Positions 7,727 through 16,253 of a DNA stretch of 64,000 nt are shown piece after piece. Numbering within the stretch: position 1 is the stretch's first letter; each line of letters opens with the position of its first letter. Origin of the DNA: Verrucomicrobiota bacterium JB023. Lineage in GTDB: Bacteria; Verrucomicrobiota; Verrucomicrobiia; Verrucomicrobiales; Akkermansiaceae. The position numbers were made by a program, and so were the translations under genes. The DNA lies in assembly GCA_030673895.1 (NCBI GenBank), contig JAUTCR010000075.1, positions 1-64,000 on the forward strand, in the 5' to 3' direction. Below the pieces are notes generated by a model that searched no databases, was not told the origin of the DNA, and saw only the letters and a list, made by a program, of their open reading frames with translations.

Positions 7727-10700
7727 ATGCGAGCTGGTGACGAGATTGTCCGGAACGCCCTTGATACGGGACTTCCGCCGCTGCCCGAGGAGGGCACGGT
7801 CGGCCCCATCGAGGAGCCGGCTCGTGGCTTTGTTTTGGCAGCGCTCGCCCGGCAAGGGCGACGGGTCTGGGTCTTGGAGAGTGCCCCACGCCAGCGGGCA
7901 CGATTGAAGGATGAGGTCGATACCTTCTCCACCCCCTGCCTCGACCTTCCCCATCCCCCGGACAAGGAGACCGAGGACCCCGAGCCGGCCGCCAATTGGC
8001 AGCTGGCCCTCCATCGCCTGCTCGATCTGCCAGCCGGAGTCATCCTTCTCTCTCCCGATGCCCTCGTCGCAGACGCCCCCTTGGCTAAGGAACTTACGGA
8101 ATCCGGCCTCCATCTGGAGCCCGACGACACCCTCGATCCGGCCGACCTCGAAAGGCAACTCGCCGACCACGACTTCGAGAAAGTCTCCAAAGTCCATGCC
8201 CGCTTCCAATTCGCCCGGCGCGGGGGCATCCTCGATTTCTTCCCTGCGAATAGCCCCCATCCCGTCCGACTCGAGTTTTTCGACGATTCCCTCGAATCCT
8301 TGCGAGAATTCGACATTCACTCGCAGACGACCATCCGGCGCCTCGATTCCCTCAATCTGCAACTCGAGTCCCCGGGCACGGCGACTACCCTGCGAGAGTG
8401 GATGGGCGAGGAGGATCTGCTCATCTCTCTTGACGAGACCGACTCCATCGCTGCGGCCCACCATTCATCCGCCGGCCCGACCCATCTCACTCTTTCGGAT
8501 GCGCCCACCTCTCACACCCTGCCCCTCCCCGCTCTTTCCCTGCCGTTTGGCAATCTTCACTCCGGCGACTTCATCCTCCACGACTTCCAGCGAGACGCGA
8601 TTCTGGATCAACTGGACACGTGGCTGACCGAGGGCTGGTCCATCCTCCTCGCGTCTCCCAATGAGGGCGAGCACGAGCGATTTCACGAGATCTCCAATCT
8701 TCGTTTCGACAAGCGGGACCGCATCCATCCATGGCACACTTGGCTGCCCCGCGGCTTCCGCCTTCCCGAGCAAAAGGTCGCCTTCGTCTCCCTTTCCGAA
8801 CTGTTCGGGCGCTTCAACAAGCCTCATCGGCTTAGCGAACTTGAGAAACAACGAGCGGCCTCCACTCGACTCGATCTGGAGGAGCTTCTTGAGAACGACC
8901 TGGTCATCCATGCCGAGTATGGCCTCGGCCAATTCGAAGGCGTCCAAGTCAACGAGGACGGCTTGGAGGAACTCATCCTCAAGTATCGCGACGGCGCCTC
9001 GCTCTCCGTGCCCCTCTCCCACGCCCACCTGGTCTCGCGCTACATTGGCACCGGAGGCTCCACTCCAGACCTTGCCAAACTCGGCTCGAACGCGTGGAAG
9101 AAGACCAAGGCGGAAGCCACGCAAGCGATCCGCGACTACGCCGCCCGTCTGCTCAAGGTCCAGGCTGAGCGCGAGAACTTGCCCGGCCACGCCCACCCGC
9201 CAGATAGCAAGTGGATGTGGGACTTTGAGAACGCCTTCCCCTATACAGAAACTCCGGATCAGCTGTCTGCCATCTCCGCGACCAAGGCGGACATGGAGGC
9301 CTCCCGCCCGATGGACCGTTTGATTTGCGGCGATGTCGGCTTTGGCAAAACCGAGGTTGCCATTCGGGCGGCGTTCAAGGCCGTGACTGGCGGCACCCAA
9401 GCTGCGATGCTTTGCCCCACCACCGTGCTGGCCGAGCAACACTTCCGCAATTTTTCCTCCCGGATGTCGGAGTTTCCCATCACGATTCGACTCCTCAATC
9501 GCTTCCGCACCCCCTCCGAAGTGCGGGAAACGTTGGCCGGACTAGCCGATGGCTCAGTCGATATCGTGATTGGCACCCACCGCTTGTTATCGAAGGACGT
9601 CTCCTTCAGCAACCTCGGGCTCGTCGTCGTCGACGAAGAACAACGCTTCGGTGTCAAACACAAGGAAGCGCTCAAGGAACGCTTCCGGCAAATTGACGTC
9701 CTCACCCTCTCGGCGACGCCCATCCCCCGCACCCTTTACTTCTCATTGATGGGAGCGCGCGACATGTCGACCATCGACACCCCGCCGCCCAACCGGAACC
9801 CCGTTAAGACCTCCATCTACCAGTATGATGAGCGGGTCATCCGCGACGCCGTCACCAACGAGCTCAACCGGGGCGGGCAAGTTTACTTTCTCCACAACCG
9901 GGTTGGCACCATCGAGCACGTTCGGGACAAGCTCCAAGAGCTTGTGCCGAAAGCCAAGATCGTGATCGGCCATGGCCAGATGGAGAAGGAGGAGCTGGAG
10001 ATCGTGATGCACAAGTTCGTGGAGGGAGAGGCTGATATTCTTCTCGCCACCACCATCATTGAGAGTGGCATTGATATCCCCAATGCCAATACCATCCTCA
10101 TTGACCGGGCGGACCGCTTTGGTCTGGCCGACCTTTACCAGCTTCGCGGCCGGGTGGGCCGCTCCGATCGCCAAGCGTACGCCCTACTCTTCCTTCCCCG
10201 CGACCTCGTCTCCGGGGGAGACTCGCGTAAGAGGCTCAACGCGATCCGCCAATACACCGCCTTGGGCTCAGGCTTCCGCATCGCGATGCGCGACTTGGAA
10301 ATTCGCGGAGCCGGCTCCCTTCTCGGCACCAAGCAGTCCGGCCACATGGCCGCGATTGGCTTCGATCTCTACTGCCAACTTCTCCGCCAGTCTGTCGAGG
10401 AGCTCCAAGGAAAGAAATCGGTCCGACCGGCAGACCTCGTGCTCCGCGCCGACATTATCTCCTTCACGGAGGGACGGCACGAGAAGCATCAGCTGCCCGC
10501 CTACTTACCGTCCGGCTACATCCCGGACGCCAAGGAACGTGTCGCCGCCTACCGTGCCCTTGCCACCCTTGCCTCGGAGGCGGAATTAAAGGCCGTGGAG
10601 ACGCAGTGGAGGGATCGCTATGGGCGACTCCCCTATCAGGCGAAGAATCTGCTTCTCACCACTCGCCTCCGCTTGGCTGGAGCCGATATCGGCGCGGACT

Positions 10701-10837
10701 TAATCGAGATCAAGCAGGGCCGCCTCATCATTCAAAAGAATGGTGGCTACCTCGCGGGTAGCACCTTCCCCCGGCTGAAGAAAAAGGGCCCGGGGGCCCA
10801 ATTGGAGGAAGCGATCTCCTTGCTCAACAATCTCTAA
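7727..10837 (+). CDS. mfd: Transcription-repair coupling factor
   Basis: A 1036-residue Mfd, which removes RNA polymerase stalled at DNA lesions and recruits UvrA. Domain order: a UvrB-like N-terminal region; a CarD/RID-type RNA-polymerase-binding domain (DLVIHAEYGLGQFEGVQ); an SF2 helicase/translocase with Walker A GDVGFGKT at 535-542 and DEEQRFGVKHKE from 636; motif VI region QLRGRVGRSDRQAYALL; then a C-terminal TRCF domain. It is about 110 residues shorter than the E. coli protein, mainly in the N-terminal part. I set the start at the ATG at 7727 (MRAGDEIVRNAL); a GTG at 7694 is also in frame. Confidence 0.96.
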   Translation: MRAGDEIVRNALDTGLPPLPEEGTVGPIEEPARGFVLAALARQGRRVWVLESAPRQRARLKDEVDTFSTPCLDLPHPPDKETEDPEPAANWQLALHRLLDLPAGVILLSPDALVADAPLAKELTESGLHLEPDDTLDPADLERQLADHDFEKVSKVHARFQFARRGGILDFFPANSPHPVRLEFFDDSLESLREFDIHSQTTIRRLDSLNLQLESPGTATTLREWMGEEDLLISLDETDSIAAAHHSSAGPTHLTLSDAPTSHTLPLPALSLPFGNLHSGDFILHDFQRDAILDQLDTWLTEGWSILLASPNEGEHERFHEISNLRFDKRDRIHPWHTWLPRGFRLPEQKVAFVSLSELFGRFNKPHRLSELEKQRAASTRLDLEELLENDLVIHAEYGLGQFEGVQVNEDGLEELILKYRDGASLSVPLSHAHLVSRYIGTGGSTPDLAKLGSNAWKKTKAEATQAIRDYAARLLKVQAERENLPGHAHPPDSKWMWDFENAFPYTETPDQLSAISATKADMEASRPMDRLICGDVGFGKTEVAIRAAFKAVTGGTQAAMLCPTTVLAEQHFRNFSSRMSEFPITIRLLNRFRTPSEVRETLAGLADGSVDIVIGTHRLLSKDVSFSNLGLVVVDEEQRFGVKHKEALKERFRQIDVLTLSATPIPRTLYFSLMGARDMSTIDTPPPNRNPVKTSIYQYDERVIRDAVTNELNRGGQVYFLHNRVGTIEHVRDKLQELVPKAKIVIGHGQMEKEELEIVMHKFVEGEADILLATTIIESGIDIPNANTILIDRADRFGLADLYQLRGRVGRSDRQAYALLFLPRDLVSGGDSRKRLNAIRQYTALGSGFRIAMRDLEIRGAGSLLGTKQSGHMAAIGFDLYCQLLRQSVEELQGKKSVRPADLVLRADIISFTEGRHEKHQLPAYLPSGYIPDAKERVAAYRALATLASEAELKAVETQWRDRYGRLPYQAKNLLLTTRLRLAGADIGADLIEIKQGRLIIQKNGGYLAGSTFPRLKKKGPGAQLEEAISLLNNL

Positions 10838-10874
10838 CAGATTCCTCCCAGATTGCCTGAGAAGCCGCCTCGAC

Positions 10875-11330
10875 TCACTTCGGTGGAAGCTTCACTACCG
10901 TGAACCAGTAATTACCGAGCACCTCGATCACCTCACGAAACTTCGCGAAGCTCACCGGCTTGGTGACGTAGGCACTGCATCGCAGGCTATACATCTTCAG
11001 CACGTCCTCCTCATTGGCCGACGTCGTCAGAATAACAACCGGAAGGTGCTTCAGATTTTCATCCTGTGAGATCTCAGCCAAAACCTCCCTCCCGTCCATA
11101 ACGGGCATATTCAGGTCGAGCAAAATCAAGTCGGGCGTCTTCGCCTTGGAGAATTCGCCTTCCTTGCGCAAGTAAGCCAAGCAATCCTTACCATTCTCAA
11201 CATGGTTCAGGTTGACTCGGAAACGAGCATTCTCGAATCCCTTGCGGGTGATGAAGACGTCATCCTCATTGTCGTCTACCAAGAGGATCTCAGCCAGGTT
11301 ACTCTCATCTACTTCCATAATGTCCGTCAC
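10875..11330 (-). CDS. CheY/Rcp1-type single-domain response regulator
   Basis: A 151-residue receiver with no output domain, like the cyanobacterial Rcp1 partners of phytochromes. Acidic pocket D19/D20 (LLVDDNEDD), phosphoacceptor Asp72 in LILLDLNMPVMDG, Thr102/Thr103 and Lys124 (YVTKPVSF) are all present, so phosphorylation should work. Its start overlaps the stop of the upstream kinase gene by 4 bp (ATGA), so the kinase is the obvious partner. Output is unknown; such proteins act by binding other proteins or pass phosphate onward. Confidence 0.93.
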   Translation of the reverse strand: MTDIMEVDESNLAEILLVDDNEDDVFITRKGFENARFRVNLNHVENGKDCLAYLRKEGEFSKAKTPDLILLDLNMPVMDGREVLAEISQDENLKHLPVVILTTSANEEDVLKMYSLRCSAYVTKPVSFAKFREVIEVLGNYWFTVVKLPPK

Positions 11331-12571
11331 TCGTTGGCATTGCCTTCCGGCGCTGCGGGCGTTTTGTCTAAAGCCACCGGCTCACCCAAAGGAAGACTAA
11401 AATGGAAGTTGCTCCCTTTGCCTTCTTCCGAATCCAACCAAATCCGTCCATGGTGCCGCTGGACGATGCGGCGGCAGACCCCCAACCCAATTCCCGTCCC
11501 GGGATACTGCTCCTGGGTATGCAGCCGCCGAAAGATCTCGAAGACGCGCTCATGATACTCCGGCGCAATGCCGATGCCATTGTCGGAGACCGAGATCACC
11601 ATCTCTCCGTCCGCCTCCGCTGCTGAGACGTGGACGATAGGAGCTTCCTTGCCCCGGTATTTTAAGGCGTTGCCGATGAGATTCTGTAATAGCTGCGCGA
11701 GCTGGGCCGGGTCACCAGTTACCGTAGGCAGATCATCGCGACCCACGATTCCCCCACTATCGATGATCGATTGCTCAAGCAATTCCGTCACTCCGTCGCA
11801 AATCTGGTTTAAGTCCACCCGCTCGAAGGGGCGGCTCGATGACTCCACTCGAGAGAAAGCCAGGAGGTCGTCGATGAGATGTTTCATCCGTGCGCTCGCG
11901 GCCACCATCCGCTCCAAATAGAGGCGACCATCCTCGTCGAGCTGGCTACGATATTCATCATCGAGAAAGTGAGCGTAACCCGCGATGGCTCGCAGGGGAG
12001 TCTGCAAATCATGGGAGGCCACATAAGCGAATTGTTGCAGCTCAAGATTGCTCTCCTCCAACGCGCGGTTGGTTGCCGCCAGCTCGTTCGTCCGTTCGAT
12101 CACCCGCAGCTCCAACTCATCCTTCAGCCTCCGCTGGGCCAGCTCCGCCGCCTCTCGCTCGGCAACTTCCCGCTGCAGGCGTTCATTGATGGATGCCAGG
12201 CCGGGCAAGGCCATGGCCCGCGGAAGGATGGGGAAAAGACAGATGACCGTCACCCATGAGACAATGGCCGTGATCGCCTTGATCACCCCCGAGAACCGAT
12301 ACCAAGGCGTCCAGAAAATAAAGGCTTCCACCAGATGACCAAAACCACAAGAGAGGATGAACGCCACGAACAGCCAAAAGATCTTCAGGAATGGCAAATC
12401 CTTTCGCCGCAAAGCGAACCAACCCAACAGGAGAGGAATGGCAAAGTAGGCACCCGCAATCGAAAGGTCCGAGACGATGTGGAGGATGCCATGACCTGTC
12501 GTCCAGTTCCCACAATTCCAGCGTGCGGGGAAATCCGAGGTGTCAAAAAGCTTGGAAAAGAAATCGACCAT
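11327..12571 (-). CDS. Sensor histidine kinase with ethylene-receptor-like membrane domain
   Basis: A 414-residue hybrid of a three-helix membrane sensor and a histidine kinase. Residues 25-115 contain three transmembrane helices that align with the ethylene-binding domain of plant ETR1: D35, Y42, I45, P46, C75 and H79 correspond to ETR1 D25, Y32, I35, P36, C65 and H69, all with a constant offset of 10. C65 and H69 are the copper ligands in ETR1. A coiled coil (about 124-180) follows, then the H box with His187 in ASHDLQTPLR, an N box NLIGNALKYR, DNGIGIAP and GTGIGLGVCRRI. It is the first gene of a coupled pair with the response regulator. Such sensors are known in cyanobacteria and some other bacteria; ligand binding here is inference. 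Confidence 0.92.
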   Translation of the reverse strand: MVDFFSKLFDTSDFPARWNCGNWTTGHGILHIVSDLSIAGAYFAIPLLLGWFALRRKDLPFLKIFWLFVAFILSCGFGHLVEAFIFWTPWYRFSGVIKAITAIVSWVTVICLFPILPRAMALPGLASINERLQREVAEREAAELAQRRLKDELELRVIERTNELAATNRALEESNLELQQFAYVASHDLQTPLRAIAGYAHFLDDEYRSQLDEDGRLYLERMVAASARMKHLIDDLLAFSRVESSSRPFERVDLNQICDGVTELLEQSIIDSGGIVGRDDLPTVTGDPAQLAQLLQNLIGNALKYRGKEAPIVHVSAAEADGEMVISVSDNGIGIAPEYHERVFEIFRRLHTQEQYPGTGIGLGVCRRIVQRHHGRIWLDSEEGKGSNFHFSLPLGEPVALDKTPAAPEGNANE

Positions 12572-12646
12572 GGCCCCTTACTCATAGGCAGAATCCAATG
12601 AGGGGGGAAAGATCAGAGTGTCGCTGCACCGAGTCAGCTCGGGCGA

Positions 12647-13951
12647 TTACTTCTTCTTGTCGAGGAGGTTTTCCTCCTGTTCCGAGGCGAGGGCACTTCG
12701 CACCTGCTTGTCGATGGTGTCATCGGCCGAAGTTTCATCCTCCGCTTCTTTCGCCAGGTGGCGTTGGGGCTTCTTCTTGTCGTTCTCTTGGACGGCTGAT
12801 TTTTCCTGCATGAGCACTCGGTAAATGGGCTCGGGCATCTCAACTCCATTGTCGTCAAAGGTGTCCTTCACCCGTCGGATGGCCTCGCTCTTCGCCTTGA
12901 GGAAGTCGCTCTCGGTCTGGTTGATCCAAGCGTAGAATCGCATGTTGACGGTGCTATCACCCAACTCTTCGATCACAATCAGCGGCGCTGGATCATCCAG
13001 AATGCCGTTCACCGATTGCAGAGTCTCCATCCCAAGCTGACGAACGGCAACCAGGTCCAACTCCACGGAAACACCAATGGCGAACTCAAATCTCCGCAGG
13101 GGGTTTCGCGAGAAATTCGTGAGAGGTGACGTCATGAGAAGGCTGTTAGGCAACCTCACATGATTGCCATCGAAGGTGATCAGAACCGTATCGCGCGAGG
13201 TCAGCCGGACCACCTTGCCGATATAATCTCCCACCTCGATGGCATCGCCCGTCTCGAAGGGGTTGCGCAAGCCGAGAAGGATACCGGCGAGGTAATTCTC
13301 AATGATATTCCGAAAGGCAAAGCCGAAGGCAATACCCGCGACGCCGGCGACACCGAGGATGGCTCCGGCAATCGCGGTCGCATCGAGAATCTCAAGAGCC
13401 ACCACCAGACCTGCGGCGGTAAAAGCCAGCCTCGCCACCCGGGCGGCCAGATTGGATGAAAGCTCCCTCATCCCCAAGGCCCGGAACCAATTCGCTCGCC
13501 CTCCTAAGAACCAGCCCGCAAGCAAGAACAAGGCGAAGATGCCAACGGAGAGAAGGATCAGCGGCAGCTTCCGAAGGAATTGGCTCCACAGCTCACTGGC
13601 TCGCTCGGAGGTTGGCCCCAATCGCTCCGAGATCGAGACGCTATCTTCCAGCCGATTCCGCACGTAAACCACTTCTTCTGTATGCTTGGCCAGAGTAACG
13701 GCCTCTTCGGCAACTTGAGAGTCCGGCACCATTCCGCTCAGCGTCACCACCCCGGCAGCCACCTCCACCTCGATCTCTTCCATTCCCTCAAGCTGGTCAA
13801 AAATCGAAGTCAGGCGCTGCTCCAGTTGCTCCTCGTTAGTCCCGGATTCAGCTTTGATAACGATATTCTCGGGGATATTTGCCTCATCCTTTTGGATCGG
13901 GTTTTGCGCAAAGACGCTAGGAAGAAAAATAATCAGAAGAAGCCACCTCAT
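12647..13951 (-). CDS. MscS-family channel with periplasmic BON domain
   Basis: A 434-residue small-conductance mechanosensitive channel, expected in the inner membrane. Domains in order: signal peptide 1-15 (cleavage after SVFA); a BON-type domain about 40-104 containing VEVAAGVVTLSGMVPD; a membrane helix 129-150; two more around 172-230 including the Gly/Ala-rich pore helix AIAGAILGVAGVAGIAFGFA and FRNIIENYLAGILL; the beta domain with DAIEVGDYIGKV and RLPNSLLMTSPLTNFSRN; the C-terminal alpha/beta domain; and a charged tail rich in Lys and Glu. The ATG at 13951 was chosen because it starts the signal peptide. BON fused to MscS is known from other bacteria. Confidence 0.92.
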   Translation of the reverse strand: MRWLLLIIFLPSVFAQNPIQKDEANIPENIVIKAESGTNEEQLEQRLTSIFDQLEGMEEIEVEVAAGVVTLSGMVPDSQVAEEAVTLAKHTEEVVYVRNRLEDSVSISERLGPTSERASELWSQFLRKLPLILLSVGIFALFLLAGWFLGGRANWFRALGMRELSSNLAARVARLAFTAAGLVVALEILDATAIAGAILGVAGVAGIAFGFAFRNIIENYLAGILLGLRNPFETGDAIEVGDYIGKVVRLTSRDTVLITFDGNHVRLPNSLLMTSPLTNFSRNPLRRFEFAIGVSVELDLVAVRQLGMETLQSVNGILDDPAPLIVIEELGDSTVNMRFYAWINQTESDFLKAKSEAIRRVKDTFDDNGVEMPEPIYRVLMQEKSAVQENDKKKPQRHLAKEAEDETSADDTIDKQVRSALASEQEENLLDKKK

Positions 13952-14227
13952 GCCCGCCTGCTCCGCAGAGGCTATTCCAAACGGCGAACAACCTCCCCAC
14001 TCTTGGATATCCTCCTTCCTTGCAATCGCCCGTAGGCATGCGTTGGCAAGCGCCTGTAAGAAGGCGAAGATCCTTCGCCGGGAAGATCTCGCTTTCTGCA
14101 CGAGCACGGCAGGTTTTCTCTAATGCAAAGTGCCCGCTTATCGCGCAGGTTCGCTCTTAGAAGAAGCTTCATTTCTTATCAGGCGGACGATCTCCCGCTC
14201 GGCATCCACCCTGCGAACAGTCATTCC

Positions 14228-14899
14228 ATGGACTATTCAGTCAAAGTTCTCGCAGTTACTCAAGATACCCACGAAACCTATAAGTTCGCGGTGGAAAAAC
14301 CCGAAGGCTATGAATTCACGCCCGGTCAAGCCACTTGCGTTAGTATCAACAAGCCCGGAGCGAGGGAGGAAAAGAGGCCCTTCACCTTCACCTCGCTTCC
14401 CGATGACCCCTGCCTTCAGTTCACCATCAAGACCTATCCCGAGCGCGACGGCGTCACTGACGAGATGCGTGATCTGCAAGTCGATGACGAGCTCCTTATC
14501 GGAGAGCCTTGGGGAGCCATCAACTACAAGGGTCCCGGCTTGTTCATCGCGGGAGGCGCCGGGATCACTCCGTTTCTCTCTATCTTCCGTCAGCTTCACC
14601 GCGAAGGCAGCCTGACCGCCAATCACCTCCTTTACTCAAACAGTCAACAGCGCGACATCATCGCCGCGGCCGAACTCAAAACCCAATTCGGCCCCAACGT
14701 CCATTTCTACCTAACAGACGAAACGGTGCCGACCTATCAGCAAGGCCACATTGACGAGGGTGTCCTGCGCGGCTTTCTCGATACCGTCAAACCCGAGTAT
14801 TGCTACGTCTGCGGCACCCCGGGAATGACGGAAGAGATTGTCTCCGACCTCAAAAAACTGGGCGTTCCCGAGGAAGCCATCATTCAAGAGGAATCCTAA
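14228..14899 (+). CDS. Ferredoxin/flavodoxin-NADP reductase-like oxidoreductase
   Basis: A 223-residue FAD- and NAD(P)-binding protein of the FNR superfamily. The flavin-binding motif is RPFTFTS at 50-56, the nucleotide-binding motif GGAGITPF at 109-116, and the C-terminal CGTPGM at 195-200 contacts the nicotinamide side. It has no fused iron-sulfur or flavodoxin domain, so it needs a separate electron partner, which I do not see nearby. The ATG at 14228 gives the normal start of the fold (MDYSVKVLAV). It is the first of four closely spaced plus-strand genes. Confidence 0.9.
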   Translation: MDYSVKVLAVTQDTHETYKFAVEKPEGYEFTPGQATCVSINKPGAREEKRPFTFTSLPDDPCLQFTIKTYPERDGVTDEMRDLQVDDELLIGEPWGAINYKGPGLFIAGGAGITPFLSIFRQLHREGSLTANHLLYSNSQQRDIIAAAELKTQFGPNVHFYLTDETVPTYQQGHIDEGVLRGFLDTVKPEYCYVCGTPGMTEEIVSDLKKLGVPEEAIIQEES

Positions 14900-14910
14900 T
14901 CGATTGACCG

Positions 14911-15261
14911 ATGTCTCGCCCCGCCAAATACAAGGATATCGATTTCTCGCCCCCTCAAGCCGTGGCCGATGCCGCGGAGAAGGGCCTGCAACTTCGCTCC
15001 GAGTTCTCGCGCGGCGGCACCCAAGTTGGTGTCGCTAGAGCTCGGGACTTGAAAAATCGCGCCAACCTTTCCCCCGATACCATCGACCGCATGGTGAGCT
15101 ACTTCAGCCGCCATGAAACCGATAAATCAGCGGATAACTTTGGCAACGAAGACGACCCCTCCGCCGGCTACATCGCCTGGCTGCTCTGGGGAGGTGACGA
15201 GGGCAAGAATTGGTGCGAGGGCGTACAAGAACAAATGAAAGAAGCCGACCAAAAATCATGA
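14911..15261 (+). CDS. Conserved hypothetical protein (SAGYIAWLLWGGDEG motif)
   Basis: A 116-residue soluble protein, 11 bp after the reductase gene. The second half has a strongly patterned segment, MVSYFSRHETDKS and then DPSAGYIAWLLWGGDEGKNW. I have seen similar segments in small bacterial proteins and as a terminal module of some phage head-related proteins, but no biochemical function is known to me. No signal peptide or membrane segment. It overlaps the next gene by 4 bp (ATGA), so it belongs to the same transcription unit. Confidence 0.8.
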   Translation: MSRPAKYKDIDFSPPQAVADAAEKGLQLRSEFSRGGTQVGVARARDLKNRANLSPDTIDRMVSYFSRHETDKSADNFGNEDDPSAGYIAWLLWGGDEGKNWCEGVQEQMKEADQKS

Positions 15262-15476
15262 GTGATACCTATCCAACCAACACCGAAGTGGCCTGGGACT
15301 GGGGAAACGGAACAGCCAAAGGCAAGGTCCGTGAAGTCTGCCGGGAGAAAGTGACCCGAAAGTCCAATGGGAAAGAAATCACCCGCACCGGATCCGACGA
15401 TGACCCGGCCTACGTCCTTGAGCAAGATGATGGGACGACCGTCTTGAAACTTCATTCGGAGGTCAGAAGAAGCTAA
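15258..15476 (+). CDS. HVA1-type (DUF2945) small protein
   Basis: A 72-residue protein matching the DUF2945/hypervirulence-associated (HVA1, Tudor-like) family: VAWDWGNGTAKGKVREV, then RTGSDDDPAYVLEQDDGTTVLKLHSEV. The family has a small beta-barrel fold and is often found next to DNA-related or stress genes; its function is unknown. The start is the ATG at 15258, inside an ATGA overlap with the preceding gene. The next gene starts at the very next base after its stop. Confidence 0.88.
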   Translation: MSDTYPTNTEVAWDWGNGTAKGKVREVCREKVTRKSNGKEITRTGSDDDPAYVLEQDDGTTVLKLHSEVRRS

Positions 15477-16253
15477 GTGGCAAACGACTTTCGGAATGAC
15501 CTCTCTGAAGGGCGTCATCTCGATCGCCCCGCGTCCTCCCAGTCGATAGCCGTCGGCATCGACGCTTGCCGGGGCGGCTGGATAGCCGCGTCCGGCGAAG
15601 AGCCGGGCTTGCGCGTCTTTGGCTCCTTCGACTCGTTAGCCGACAGCTTTCCTGAGGGCTCAATCCTCATGGTCGACATCCCGATCGGCCTGCCCGATGG
15701 GGATTCAGCCGGACGCGAGTGTGACCGCTTGGCTCGGCAAGGTCTCGCTCCCCGACGCGGTAGTAGCGTCTTTCCAGCCCCCTTACGGGCCACGCTCGCT
15801 GCCGATTCCTACGAAGAGGCCTGCCACCTCAGCTCGCAGCTCTGCGGGAAAAAACTGAGCAAGCAAACTTTCAATATCTTGCCGAAGGTCAGGGAGGTGG
15901 ACACCTATCTGAGGGGGACAGCCCGCCACCGCGTGTGGGAATGCCACCCGGAGCTCGCCTTCTGCGGGCTCAATGGAGGCACTCCCCTGCTCCACTCAAA
16001 AAAGACCGACGAGGGAAAACAAGAGCGCCTCGATCTGCTCGCCCCGATTATCCCCGGCGTCCAGGACATCTACGCAAAGACTCTCGCGGGCATCCCGAGA
16101 CTCCAGGCCGCTGCTGATGACATCCTTGATGCCCTCGTTAACTTCAGCGTGGCTTCTGCCCCACCGGAGCGATGGAGAATCCTTCCCCCCACGCCGCCTG
16201 AAGATTTGTGCGGACTCCCCATGGGGATTCTCTTCGCGGATTACTCTCCTTGA
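15477..16253 (+). CDS. DUF429 family protein (RNase H-like fold)
   Basis: A 258-residue protein of the DUF429 family, predicted to have an RNase H-like nuclease fold but not characterised. Signature segments are VGIDACRGGWIAA, MVDIPIGLPDGD, GSSVFPAPLR, LSKQTFNILPKVREVD, VWECHPELAF and DDILDALVNF; the repeated acidic positions would form the metal site. It starts with GTG immediately after the stop of the HVA1-type gene (TAAGTG). The first ~22 residues have no family counterpart, so a slightly later start is possible. The 3' end overlaps the convergent channel gene by 13 bp. Confidence 0.9.
   Translation: MANDFRNDLSEGRHLDRPASSQSIAVGIDACRGGWIAASGEEPGLRVFGSFDSLADSFPEGSILMVDIPIGLPDGDSAGRECDRLARQGLAPRRGSSVFPAPLRATLAADSYEEACHLSSQLCGKKLSKQTFNILPKVREVDTYLRGTARHRVWECHPELAFCGLNGGTPLLHSKKTDEGKQERLDLLAPIIPGVQDIYAKTLAGIPRLQAAADDILDALVNFSVASAPPERWRILPPTPPEDLCGLPMGILFADYSP

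Noticed and set aside
8465-9442. Long minus-strand open frame within mfd
   Set aside because: It is an antisense shadow of a GC-rich gene with clear Mfd motifs, and the encoded sequence has no domain character.
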